Shown here: piece by piece, positions 43,509 to 53,536 of the stretch
Layout of the letters: each line of letters starts with the position of its first letter
Numbering within the stretch: the stretch's first letter is position 1
From: Novosphingobium sp. MD-1
Lineage (GTDB): Bacteria; Pseudomonadota; Alphaproteobacteria; Sphingomonadales; Sphingomonadaceae
NCBI RefSeq assembly: GCF_001014975.1
Contig: NZ_BBXA01000034.1
Coordinates: forward strand, 62,001 to 126,000
Direction: 5' to 3'
DNA: 64,000 nt
Program-made: the position numbers and the translations under genes
Notes under the pieces: generated by a model
What the model was told of the DNA's origin: nothing
The model's input: the letters and a program-made list of their open reading frames with translations, nothing else
Databases searched by the model: none

Positions 43509-43880
43509 ATGTCCAGGAACGCGAAGATCGCCGCTATCATCAGCGTCATTCCGCTGACGTTCTTTCTGATCTATCTGAGTTTAGCCGTCCAGTGCGCGAT
43601 CAATGGCGACCCGGCATTTGACGTTGTGGTCAAACCGGCTGTGGTAATGATGGCTTTCCCGCTTATGTATCTTCTCCAGGACGGAAAGAGCCGGCAGGAA
43701 ATAATAGACCATCTTTTGGTGGTTTTCAGCATGGCCGGTGGAACCGCGCTGGTGCTCAGTTTCGGACTGGCATGGCTGGCGGATTGGCGTGTCAGGAAGG
43801 CGATCGCCTTCAGCGCCGACGATAAACCGCAGCCGACGGCGAAAGGCACGCGGACCAAGGTTGGCGATATCTTTGATTGA
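43509..43880 (+). CDS. Hypothetical membrane protein
   Basis: A 123-residue protein with three hydrophobic stretches (IAAIISVIPLTFFLIYLSLAV, AVVMMAFPLMYLL, FSMAGGTALVLSFGLAWLA) and a charged C-terminus. No family recognised. Codon use is less GC-rich at third positions than in neighbours (for example ATA, TTA, ATT), hinting at later acquisition. Confidence 0.6.
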   Translation: MSRNAKIAAIISVIPLTFFLIYLSLAVQCAINGDPAFDVVVKPAVVMMAFPLMYLLQDGKSRQEIIDHLLVVFSMAGGTALVLSFGLAWLADWRVRKAIAFSADDKPQPTAKGTRTKVGDIFD

Positions 43881-44263
43881 CGTGGCCGCGGGCACCGCCG
43901 CGCTAACCGTCCCAGCACCCGACCCGTATAACGCATCCTTCGACAAGCTCGGGACGAACGGGTTTGGGGATTGGAGACACACCCGCACCCTCCGTTCCCC
44001 AGCCATTTCCGCCCGTGGATTCATCCACCGTTCAGGCTGATCGCGAGACTCGGAAACAACGCTGCAATGCTTCGCTTGCTATTGCGAACTGTTATCACAA
44101 AAACCTTGCAGATCATACCTTTTTCGCGGTTGCTTTCGCCAAAAAGCGGGCCTACGGGCCGTTTTACCCGTCAGGCACCCTTCCCGGCACGCGGGACGCG
44201 GGAGGGCTGAGAGGCGGTTGCTTGAGCGTTTGTCCCGCGTCTACGGGGAAAGGACCGTAAAGC
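43881..44263. other. 383-base stretch before mdh with one dispersed repeat
   Basis: No gene seen. It includes the dispersed repeat at 43937-43962 and, nearer mdh, an AT-richer part around 44080-44130 that may carry the mdh promoter. Confidence 0.4.
43937..43962. repeat. Dispersed repeat copy
   Basis: CCTTCGACAAGCTCGGGACG, continuing AACGGG, is another copy of the motif found in opposite pairs between acpP and fabF. Single unpaired copy here. Confidence 0.5.
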
Positions 44264-45226
44264 ATGGCACGCAAGAAGATCGCACTCATCGGCGCAGGCA
44301 ATATCGGTGGCACTCTGGCCCACCTCGCCGCCCAGAAGGAACTGGGTGATATCGTCCTGTTCGACGTCGTCGAGGGCGTTCCGCAGGGCAAGGCGCTCGA
44401 CCTTTCGCAGTGCGGCCCGGTCGAGGGCTTCGACGCCAGCATCATCGGCACCAACGATTACAAGGACATCGCGGGCGCGGACGTCATCATCGTCACCGCC
44501 GGCGTCGCCCGCAAGCCGGGCATGAGCCGTGACGACCTGCTGGGCATCAACCTGAAGGTCATGAAGGCCGTGGGCGAAGGCATCCGCGACAACGCGCCCG
44601 ACGCCTTCGTCATCTGCATCACCAACCCGCTCGACGCGATGGTCTGGGCGCTGCGCGAATTCTCCGGCCTGCCGCACAACAAGGTGGTGGGCATGGCGGG
44701 CGTGCTCGATTCGGCGCGCTTCAGCACGTTCCTGGCCTGGGAATTCGGCGTTTCGGTGCGCGACGTGAACTCGTTCGTGCTCGGCGGCCACGGCGACACC
44801 ATGGTTCCGGTAGTCGAATATTCGACCGTCGCCGGCATCCCCGTCACCGACCTCATCAAGATGGGCGCCTCCACCCAGGAAAAGATCGACGCGATCGTGG
44901 CGCGCACCCGTTCGGGCGGCGGCGAAATCGTCGGCCTGCTCAAGACCGGTTCGGCGTTCTATGCCCCCGCCGCTTCGGGCATCGCCATGGCCGAAGCCTA
45001 TCTGGGCGACCAGAAGCGCGTGCTGCCCTGCGCCGCCTATGTCGATGGCGCCTATGGCGTTGACGGCCTCTACGTGGGCGTGCCGGTGGTGATCGGCGCG
45101 GGCGGCGTGGAAAAGGTCATCGAGATCAGCCTCGACGACGCGGCCAAGGCCAACCTCCAGGTCTCGGTCGACGCGGTCAAGGAACTGCTGGTGGCCTGCA
45201 AGGGCATCGACGGCTCGCTGGCCTGA
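44264..45226 (+). CDS. mdh: Malate dehydrogenase
   Basis: A 320-residue NAD-dependent dehydrogenase of the lactate-dehydrogenase-like MDH type. GAGNIGGTLAHL is the NAD motif; VTAGVARKPGMSRDDLL the substrate loop; GGHGDTMVP the catalytic His. It oxidises malate to oxaloacetate in the TCA cycle. AAAGGA lies nine bases before the ATG. It leads the mdh-sucA-sucB-lpd set. Confidence 0.96.
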   Translation: MARKKIALIGAGNIGGTLAHLAAQKELGDIVLFDVVEGVPQGKALDLSQCGPVEGFDASIIGTNDYKDIAGADVIIVTAGVARKPGMSRDDLLGINLKVMKAVGEGIRDNAPDAFVICITNPLDAMVWALREFSGLPHNKVVGMAGVLDSARFSTFLAWEFGVSVRDVNSFVLGGHGDTMVPVVEYSTVAGIPVTDLIKMGASTQEKIDAIVARTRSGGGEIVGLLKTGSAFYAPAASGIAMAEAYLGDQKRVLPCAAYVDGAYGVDGLYVGVPVVIGAGGVEKVIEISLDDAAKANLQVSVDAVKELLVACKGIDGSLA

Positions 45227-45239
45227 TCGCTTCCCTGGC

Positions 45240-45270
45240 GACCCCGCGCTCCCATCCGGCGCGCGGGGTC
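45240..45270 (+). terminator. Hairpin after mdh
   Basis: GACCCCGCGC (45240-45249) and GCGCGGGGTC (45261-45270) form a perfect 10-bp stem, 14 bases after the mdh stop. No T-run follows. The remaining bases to 45536 hold no gene and probably the sucA promoter. Confidence 0.5.
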
Positions 45271-45536
45271 GATCGGGCAACTGCCACGCCCGGCGATACG
45301 ACTGTTTAGGATTATCGCGGCATAAGCCGCTTTCGCGGACCTTCCGCACCACGGACGAACCCATCCCGAAGAATGGGGACCATCTTTCATCCGGCGATCT
45401 CGCGGAACACGGGCCGACTGCCTATATTCCACCGGTCGCCACCCGGTCGCAAACCGGGACGCCGCATCCCTGATGCCCCCGCCGTTCGGGGGCTGACTGA
45501 TCCCCTCCTCCCCGGGGAAAGGACTGGACCGAGACC

Positions 45537-48377
45537 ATGGGCCAAGAACTGCACGAATTCGACGTCGATCCCAGCCAGGAAGGCCCGCAGCAAGGCCCTT
45601 CGTGGCAGAGCAAGCGCTGGCCGATCACCGATGCCGCGCAGGGCGATGACCTGACCCAGGCGCTCGACCCGATGGCGCTGCGGCTGGTGGTGGAAAAGGC
45701 CGCCAAGAAGCCCGGCGCGCCCGCGCTGGACGAAGCCGCGCTGGAACAGGCGGCATCGGATTCGATCCGCGCCATGACATTGATCCGCACGTTCCGCGTG
45801 CGAGGCCATCTGGCGGCCAACCTCGATCCGCTGGGCCTGGCCAGGCAGGAACTGCCGGCCGACCTTTCGCCCGAATACCACGGCATCAGCGGCGCGGCAC
45901 TGGACCGCAAGGTCTATCTCGGCGGCGCGCTGGGGCTGGAATGGGCCACCTTCCGCCAGCTCGTCGACATCCTGCGCCAGAACTACTGCGGCAAGATCGG
46001 CTTCGAGTACATGCACATCGCCGACGTGGAGGAGCGCCGCTTCATCCAGGACCGCATCGAGGGCGGCGACAAGGCGATCGACTTCACGCCCAACGGCAAG
46101 AAGGCGATCCTGGCTGCCGTGATCCGCGGCGAACAGTACGAGAAGTTCCTGGGCAAGAAGTACGTCGGCACCAAGCGCTTCGGCCTGGACGGCGGTGAAT
46201 CGATGATCCCGGCCCTGGAAGCCGTCATCAAGTACGGCGGCCAGCTTGGCGTGCGCGAGATCATCTATGGCATGGCCCATCGCGGCCGCCTGAACATCCT
46301 GGCCAACGTGATGGCCAAGCCATACCGCGTGATCTTCCACGAATTCTCAGGGGGCACCGCCAACCCCGAGGACGTGGGCGGATCGGGCGACGTGAAGTAC
46401 CACCTGGGCACCAGCACCGACCGCGAGTTCGACGGGATCAAGGTGCACATGAGCCTGCAGCCCAACCCGTCGCACCTGGAAACGGTGGACCCGGTGGTGC
46501 TGGGCAAGACGCGCGCGCAGCAGGCGTTCCGCGATGATATCGGCAAGGGCAAGCACAAGCAGGTGCTGCCCGTGCTGATCCACGGCGACGCCGCTTTCGC
46601 CGGCCAGGGCATTGTGTGGGAATGCTTCGGCTTTTCGGGCGTACGCGGCTACAACACCGGCGGGTGCCTGCACTTCGTCATCAACAACCAGATCGGCTTT
46701 ACCACCAGCCCGCAGTTCTCGCGCGGATCGCCCTACCCGTCGGACGTGGCCAAGGGCGTGCAGGCACCGATCATCCACGTCAACGGCGATGATCCCGAAG
46801 CGGTGACCTTCGCCTGCAAGCTGGCGATCGACTATCGCCAGCAGTTCGGCCGCGACATCGTGATCGACATGTGGTGCTATCGCCGCTTCGGCCACAACGA
46901 AGGCGACGAGCCCGGCTTCACCCAGCCGCTGATGTACGCCAAGATCCGCCAGCATCCGCCGGTCTCCGCGCTCTATGCCGACCGTCTGGTCGAACAGGGC
47001 GTGATCGACAAGGACTGGAAGGGCGAAAACGAGGACCGTTTTACCGCGACGCTGGAATCCGAATTCCAGGCGGCCAACACCTACAAGGCCAATGAGGCCG
47101 ACTGGTTCGGCGGACGCTGGTCGGGCCTCAACAAGCCGGCCGATCCGGTCACCGCGCGCCGCAACGTGGCCACGGGGATCGAGCGCAAGCTGTTCGAAAG
47201 CCTGGGCCGGGTGCTGACCACGGTGCCCGACGACCTGACCATCCACAAGACGCTGGGCCGCGTGATCGACGCCAAGCGCCAGATGTTCGCGACCGGCGAA
47301 GGCTTTGACTGGGCCACCGGCGAGGCGCTGGCCTATGGCAGTCTTGTCACCGAAGGCTTCAACGTGCGCCTTTCCGGGCAGGACTCCGGGCGCGGCACGT
47401 TCAGCCAGCGCCACGCGGTGTGGGTCGACCAGACCGACGAGCACAAGTTCGTGCCGCTGGCCACGCTGCCGCACGGCCGTTTCGAGGTGCACGACAGCCC
47501 ACTGTCCGAATACGGCGTGCTGGGCTTCGAATACGGCTATGCCAGCGCCGACCCGAAGACGCTGGTGCTGTGGGAAGCGCAGTTCGGCGATTTCGCCAAC
47601 GGCGCGCAGATCGTGATGGACCAGTACATCGCCGCGTCCGAGGCCAAGTGGCTGCGCGCCAACGGCCTGGTGATGCTGCTGCCGCACGGCTACGAAGGCC
47701 AGGGTCCGGAGCATTCGTCCGCCCGCCTCGAACGCTATCTGCAGCTGTGCGCGGAAGACAATATCCAGGTCTGCAATATCACGACGCCGGCCAACTACTT
47801 CCACGTCCTGCGCCGCCAGATGCACCGGCCGTTCCGCAAGCCGCTGATCATCATGACGCCCAAGTCGCTGCTGCGGCACCCACTGGCGAAGTCCTCCGCC
47901 GCCGACTTCATCGGCGATGGGCACTTCATGCGCATCCTGTCGGACACCAATGGTTCCGCCGACGACAAGACGCGCCGCGTGGTGCTGTGCAGCGGCAAGG
48001 TCGCCTATGACCTGATCGAGGCACGCGACGCGGCAGAGCTGAACGACGTGCAGATCATCCGGCTCGAACAGCTCTACCCCTTCCCCGGCGAACCGCTGGC
48101 CGCGCGTCTGGCGCGAATGCCGAACCTGGAGGACGTGGTGTGGTGCCAGGAAGAACCGCGCAACAACGGTTCTTGGTTCTTCGTCGATCCGCTGATCGAG
48201 GAATCGCTGAAGGACGCCAAGAGCAAGGTGGGGCGTCCGCGCTATGCCGGCCGCCACGCGGCGGCTTCGCCCGCCACCGGCCTTGCCAAGCGGCACGCGG
48301 CCGAACAGGCGGCGCTGGTAGCCGACGCGCTGGGCCTTTCCGTTCGCGATGAAATCCGGCGCAAGAAGAAGGCCTGA
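45537..48377 (+). CDS. sucA: 2-oxoglutarate dehydrogenase E1 component
   Basis: A 946-residue single-chain E1. Residues about 75-100 (MTLIRTFRVRGHLAANLDPLG), IYGMAHRGRLNILANV, HGDAAFAGQGIVWECF with the TPP metal site, VINNQIGFTTSP, and YGYASADPKTLVLWEAQFGDFANGA are hallmark segments. It decarboxylates 2-oxoglutarate and passes succinyl to the lipoyl arm of SucB. Upstream GGGGAAAGGACTGG gives a rather distant ribosome site. SucB follows after 50 bases. Confidence 0.97.
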   Translation: MGQELHEFDVDPSQEGPQQGPSWQSKRWPITDAAQGDDLTQALDPMALRLVVEKAAKKPGAPALDEAALEQAASDSIRAMTLIRTFRVRGHLAANLDPLGLARQELPADLSPEYHGISGAALDRKVYLGGALGLEWATFRQLVDILRQNYCGKIGFEYMHIADVEERRFIQDRIEGGDKAIDFTPNGKKAILAAVIRGEQYEKFLGKKYVGTKRFGLDGGESMIPALEAVIKYGGQLGVREIIYGMAHRGRLNILANVMAKPYRVIFHEFSGGTANPEDVGGSGDVKYHLGTSTDREFDGIKVHMSLQPNPSHLETVDPVVLGKTRAQQAFRDDIGKGKHKQVLPVLIHGDAAFAGQGIVWECFGFSGVRGYNTGGCLHFVINNQIGFTTSPQFSRGSPYPSDVAKGVQAPIIHVNGDDPEAVTFACKLAIDYRQQFGRDIVIDMWCYRRFGHNEGDEPGFTQPLMYAKIRQHPPVSALYADRLVEQGVIDKDWKGENEDRFTATLESEFQAANTYKANEADWFGGRWSGLNKPADPVTARRNVATGIERKLFESLGRVLTTVPDDLTIHKTLGRVIDAKRQMFATGEGFDWATGEALAYGSLVTEGFNVRLSGQDSGRGTFSQRHAVWVDQTDEHKFVPLATLPHGRFEVHDSPLSEYGVLGFEYGYASADPKTLVLWEAQFGDFANGAQIVMDQYIAASEAKWLRANGLVMLLPHGYEGQGPEHSSARLERYLQLCAEDNIQVCNITTPANYFHVLRRQMHRPFRKPLIIMTPKSLLRHPLAKSSAADFIGDGHFMRILSDTNGSADDKTRRVVLCSGKVAYDLIEARDAAELNDVQIIRLEQLYPFPGEPLAARLARMPNLEDVVWCQEEPRNNGSWFFVDPLIEESLKDAKSKVGRPRYAGRHAAASPATGLAKRHAAEQAALVADALGLSVRDEIRRKKKA

Positions 48378-48427
48378 AGCCCGCCCTCGCAGCCTAGCCC
48401 CCCATTCTTCCCAAGGAATACCAAGCA

Positions 48428-49669
<1,242 letters not shown>

Positions 49670-49680
49670 GGAATGCGTCG

Positions 49681-49750
49681 CCCCGGCGAAAGCCGGGGCC
49701 TCGTTCGGCTGGGTCGCATCTGGCGGCCCGAGATCCCGGCTTTCGCCGGG
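49681..49750. repeat. Paired palindromic repeat inside the sucB-lpd gap
   Basis: CCCCGGCGAAAGCCGGGG (49681-49698) and CCCGGCTTTCGCCGGG (49735-49750) are each palindromic and are opposite copies of the same unit, flanked by GCGTCG on the left and GATGACG on the right. It occupies nearly the whole 100-base sucB-lpd gap and must be transcribed. Confidence 0.75.
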
Positions 49751-49769
49751 ATGACGAAAGAGAAGACCA

Positions 49770-51167
49770 ATGGCTGAATACGACTATGACGTGCTTGTCA
49801 TCGGTGCCGGCCCCGGCGGCTATGTCGCGGCGATCCGCGCGGCGCAGCTGGGCCTGAAGACCGCCTGCGCCGAAGGGCGCGAGACGCTGGGCGGGACGTG
49901 CCTCAACGTGGGCTGCATCCCGTCGAAGGCGCTGCTGCACGCGTCGGAATACTTCGATGCGGCCAAGAACGGCGCGATGGCCAAGATGGGCATCAAGGTG
50001 ACGCCGGAACTGGACCTCGACACCATGCAGGGCCAGCGCAAGGAAGCCGTGAAGGGCCTGACCGGCGGCATCGAGTTCCTGTTCAAGAAGAACAAGGTCG
50101 ACTGGCTGAAGGGCTATGCCACGTTCAAGGACGCGCACAGCGTGGAGGTTGCCGGCAAGACGGTGACCGCGAAGAACGTGGTGATCGCCACGGGTTCGTC
50201 GGTCACCCCGCTGCCGGGCGTGACCATCGACAACGCCGGCGGCGTGGTGGTGGACAGCACCGGCGCACTGGAGCTGGCCTCCGTGCCCAAGAAGATGGTG
50301 GTGATCGGCGGCGGCGTGATCGGGCTGGAGCTTGGCTCGGTCTGGCGGCGGCTCGGCGCCGAGGTGACCGTGGTCGAATTCCTCGACCAGTTGCTGCCCG
50401 GCATGGACGGCGACGTGCGCAAGGAAGCCGGCAAGATCTTCAAGAAGCAGGGCCTGAACCTGAAGCTGGGCACCAAGGTGACCGGCGTGGCGGTGAAGGG
50501 CAAGGCCGCCAAGGTCACCGTCGAACCGGCCAAGGGTGGCGAGGCCGAAGTGCTCGACGCCGATGTCGTGCTCGTCTCGATCGGCCGGCGTCCGAACGTG
50601 GACGGGCTGGGCCTGGACGCGATCGGCCTCTCGCTGAACGCGCGCGGCCAGATCGAGACCGACCACGATTTCCGCACCGCCGTGGACGGCGTGTGGGCGA
50701 TCGGCGACGTGATCCCCGGCCCGATGCTGGCGCACAAGGCCGAGGACGAAGGCATCGCCGTGGCCGAGAACATCGCCGGGCTGACCGGCATCGTGAACCA
50801 CGACGTGATTCCGGGCGTGGTCTATACCCAGCCCGAATTCGCCGGCGTGGGCCTGACCGAGGAAGCGGCCAGGGAGCGCGGTGACGTGAAGGTCGGCAAG
50901 TTCCCGATGCTCGCCAACAGCCGCGCCAAGACCAACCACGAGCCGGACGGCTTCGTGAAGGTCATCGCCGACGCCAAGACCGACCGCGTGCTGGGCGTGT
51001 GGTGCATCGCCAGCGTGGCGGGCACGATGATCGCGCAGGCGGCGCAGGCCATGGAATTCGGCGCGACGAGCGAGGACATCGCCTATACCTGCCACGCGCA
51101 CCCCACGCATTCCGAAGCGATCAAGGAAGCCGCGATGGCGGTGACGGGCAAGCCGATCCACATCTGA
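49770..51167 (+). CDS. lpd: Dihydrolipoamide dehydrogenase (E3)
   Basis: A 465-residue flavoprotein disulfide reductase. FAD motif GAGPGGYVAA, redox pair Cys44-Cys49 (GGTCLNVGCIPSK), NAD motif GGGVIGLELGSV, and the C-terminal active-site His-Glu in HAHPTHSEAIKEA. It reoxidises dihydrolipoyl groups. As the only E3 in the window it may also serve the accessory E1/lipoyl system at 11.7-14.1 kb; inference. Confidence 0.96.
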   Translation: MAEYDYDVLVIGAGPGGYVAAIRAAQLGLKTACAEGRETLGGTCLNVGCIPSKALLHASEYFDAAKNGAMAKMGIKVTPELDLDTMQGQRKEAVKGLTGGIEFLFKKNKVDWLKGYATFKDAHSVEVAGKTVTAKNVVIATGSSVTPLPGVTIDNAGGVVVDSTGALELASVPKKMVVIGGGVIGLELGSVWRRLGAEVTVVEFLDQLLPGMDGDVRKEAGKIFKKQGLNLKLGTKVTGVAVKGKAAKVTVEPAKGGEAEVLDADVVLVSIGRRPNVDGLGLDAIGLSLNARGQIETDHDFRTAVDGVWAIGDVIPGPMLAHKAEDEGIAVAENIAGLTGIVNHDVIPGVVYTQPEFAGVGLTEEAARERGDVKVGKFPMLANSRAKTNHEPDGFVKVIADAKTDRVLGVWCIASVAGTMIAQAAQAMEFGATSEDIAYTCHAHPTHSEAIKEAAMAVTGKPIHI

Positions 51168-51198
51168 CGCCCCGCACCAGGTTGCGGAAGCGCGAAAG

Positions 51199-51226
51199 GC
51201 CGTCCGGGAAACCGGGCGGCTTTTTC
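51199..51226 (+). terminator. Intrinsic terminator after lpd
   Basis: GCCGTCCGG (51199-51207) pairs with CCGGGCGGC (51212-51220), with one G-U pair and a short loop, followed by TTTTTCGTTT. It sits 32 bases after the lpd stop and ends the mdh-lpd set. Confidence 0.88.
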
Positions 51227-51242
51227 GTTTGGAGCCATCCTT

Positions 51243-51324
51243 CGTCATTGCGAGGGGCAAAGCCCCGAAGCAATCCAGGGCGGCGCGCGGGACTCTGGAT
51301 TGCTTCGCTGCGCTCGCAATGACG
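51243..51324. repeat. Dispersed palindromic repeat (CGTCATTGCGAG type)
   Basis: CGTCATTGCGAGG at the left and CTCGCAATGACG at the right frame an 82-base element. Inner parts also match (GAAGCAATCCAG against CTGGATTGCTTC), and GGGGCAAAGCCCC forms a small hairpin. This is a well-known kind of dispersed bacterial palindromic element. Confidence 0.75.
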
Positions 51325-51360
51325 ATGTTGGGGGCGGATCACGGATTGCACCCCCGCCCG

Positions 51361-52281
51361 TCACTTCATCCAGCCGGCCTCGCGATACCAGGCAGCGGTG
51401 GCGTGGAGGCCCATGCGGGTTTCGACCTGGGGCTTCCACACGTGTTCGGGTGGGCGGGCGCCCTCGGTAACCTGCCAGTCCGGGTGGCACATATAGCCGA
51501 CGCGGTCCTCCGTCAGCTTGGCGCCCTTGCCCCGGAACAGGCGGTCCGCCCGCGCACCCAGCCGCAATACGCCCGGCGGAAGCGGCACGGCGGCGACACG
51601 GCGGCCCACGGCGACGCCGATCGCCTTGGCCAGCCCGACATGGGTCCAGCCGCCGGGCTGGCCGTCGTCCGGCTCGAACACCTTGTGCGTCACGTCCTCG
51701 CCGCCGGGGATCAGCGCCAGCAGCAGGCGGGCGAGATCGCTGACATGAATGATCGAGAGCCGGCCTTCGGGCGGCAGCGGCACCACGCCGCGCCGGGCCA
51801 GCTTGAACAGCTCGAACATCTCGGTATCGCGCGGGCCGTAGACCGCGGGCGGGCGCACAACCGTCCAGTCGAGGCAGCTGGCCTTGACCATGCGCTCCCC
51901 CCCCAGCTTCGATGCGCCATAGAGCGACAGCCCAGGCTCGCGCGCGGACAGAGAGGAGACGTGGACCAGGCGCGGCACGCCCGCGTTGAGCGCCGCTTCG
52001 ACCACGTTGAGCGTGCCGGTGACGTTGCCTTCGCGAAAGCCCGCCTCGTCCGGCGCGCTGACCACGCCGGCGATGTGGAGGACTACGCTCGCCCGGCCGA
52101 CGAGACGGCGCAGCGCGGCCTTGTCTGCCAGATCGCCCTGCACCCATTCGACCCCGGCGCGCGGTTCCTGCGGACGGCGGGCAAGCGCGCGCACTTCCAG
52201 CCCGGCACGCGCGGCGTGGTCCAGCACGGCCTGTCCGACGAAGCCCGTGGCCCCGGTGATCGCCAGCAATTCTCCCGCCAT
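51361..52281 (-). CDS. NAD-dependent epimerase/dehydratase family protein
   Basis: A 306-residue extended SDR. The NAD motif is TGATGFVG; VSSLSAREPGLSLYGASKLGGE carries the Ser and Y-x3-K residues. It resembles nucleoside-diphosphate-sugar epimerases and the atypical complex-I NDUFA9-like group. ATG 52281 lies 13 bases after the proB stop, so it is probably the second gene of a proB operon. The substrate is unknown. Confidence 0.85.
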   Translation of the reverse strand: MAGELLAITGATGFVGQAVLDHAARAGLEVRALARRPQEPRAGVEWVQGDLADKAALRRLVGRASVVLHIAGVVSAPDEAGFREGNVTGTLNVVEAALNAGVPRLVHVSSLSAREPGLSLYGASKLGGERMVKASCLDWTVVRPPAVYGPRDTEMFELFKLARRGVVPLPPEGRLSIIHVSDLARLLLALIPGGEDVTHKVFEPDDGQPGGWTHVGLAKAIGVAVGRRVAAVPLPPGVLRLGARADRLFRGKGAKLTEDRVGYMCHPDWQVTEGARPPEHVWKPQVETRMGLHATAAWYREAGWMK

Positions 52282-52294
52282 CAGCCGCGCGCCT

Positions 52295-53428
52295 TCACAA
52301 CAGGACAAGCTGATCGCGGTGGATCAGCGCGCTGCGCGGGGCATAGCCCAGGATCGCTTCGTGCTCGCGCGTATGGCGGCCCAGCAAGCGGGCGCATTCG
52401 GCGGCATCGTATTCGGACAGGCCGCGCGCCAGGATCGCGCCATCGGGGCCGGTGACGGCGATGGCATCGCCGCGCTGGAACTGGCCCTCGACCGTGGTGA
52501 CGCCAGCCGCGAGCAGGCTGGAGCCGCCTTGCAGCGCGCGCACCGCGCCCTCGTCGATGGCGACCGAACCCCGCACGCGCAGCTTGCCGCCCAGCCATGC
52601 CTTGCGCGCCTGCCGCCGCCCGCGCGGCAGGAACAGCGTGCCGCGATCGGCGGACAGCGCCGTGCCGATCGGCGAAACGGGCTGGCCATCGATGATGGCG
52701 AGCGCCATGCCGGCGAGTTCCGCGATCTCCGCCGCCTGCAGCTTGGAGGTCATGCCGCCGGAGCCAAGGCCGGACGAGGAACCGCCCGTGGCCATGGCGT
52801 GGATTTCCGGGGTGACGCCCTTCACCACGGGAATGCGCACCGCGCCGGGCTGGCGTGGATCGCGATCGTAGAGGCCATCGATGTCGGACAGCAGCAGCAC
52901 GCCCTGCGCGCCCGCCGCCTGCCCCACGCGCGCGGCCAGCCGATCGTTGTCACCGAAGCGGATTTCCTGCGTGGCGACCGAATCGTTCTCGTTGATCACC
53001 GGCACCGCCCCGGCCGCGAGCAGCGTGCCGAGCGTGGCCGTGACGTTGAGATAGCGGCGGCGGTCTTCGAGGTCTTCCAGCGTCAGCAGGATCTGCGCGG
53101 CGGTAAGGCCGTGCTGGCCCAGGAGCTCCGCCCACAGCCCCGCCAGCGCGATCTGGCCCACCGAGGCGGCGGCCTGCGCATCGGACAGGCTGCCGCGTCC
53201 GCCCTTGGCCAGCCCCAGCCGGCGGGCGCCGAGCGCGATCGCGCCCGAGGACACCACGATCACTTCCTGCCCGCGCCCGCGTGCGGCGGCGATTTCCGCG
53301 ACCAGCGCGGTCAGCCATTCGCGGCGGGGCTGCCCGTCCTTGCCGACAAGCAGCGCGGACCCGACCTTGACCACCAGACGCGGGCAGGTGGCGGGATCGG
53401 ACAGATGGGCAAGCTGGGCAATCTTCAT
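52295..53428 (-). CDS. proB: Glutamate 5-kinase
   Basis: A 377-residue enzyme. VVKVGSALLV and VIVVSSGAIALGARRLGL mark the amino-acid kinase domain; GTGGMTSKLQAA-like GSGGMTSKLQAAEIA is the conserved phosphate loop; a PUA domain follows from about residue 275. It makes glutamyl-5-phosphate, the first step of proline synthesis. It lies 108 bases downstream of obgE; proC is also in the window (56.8 kb). Confidence 0.95.
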   Translation of the reverse strand: MKIAQLAHLSDPATCPRLVVKVGSALLVGKDGQPRREWLTALVAEIAAARGRGQEVIVVSSGAIALGARRLGLAKGGRGSLSDAQAAASVGQIALAGLWAELLGQHGLTAAQILLTLEDLEDRRRYLNVTATLGTLLAAGAVPVINENDSVATQEIRFGDNDRLAARVGQAAGAQGVLLLSDIDGLYDRDPRQPGAVRIPVVKGVTPEIHAMATGGSSSGLGSGGMTSKLQAAEIAELAGMALAIIDGQPVSPIGTALSADRGTLFLPRGRRQARKAWLGGKLRVRGSVAIDEGAVRALQGGSSLLAAGVTTVEGQFQRGDAIAVTGPDGAILARGLSEYDAAECARLLGRHTREHEAILGYAPRSALIHRDQLVLL

Positions 53429-53536
53429 GGTCCGCGCCGCTTACGGGAAATGGGGCGGGACGTGAAGGGCGATCGGGGCGAAATGCGGCACGGGTGAACG
53501 TGCCACCGCCGCCGCGCCGCCATCACGGTCGGGCGG

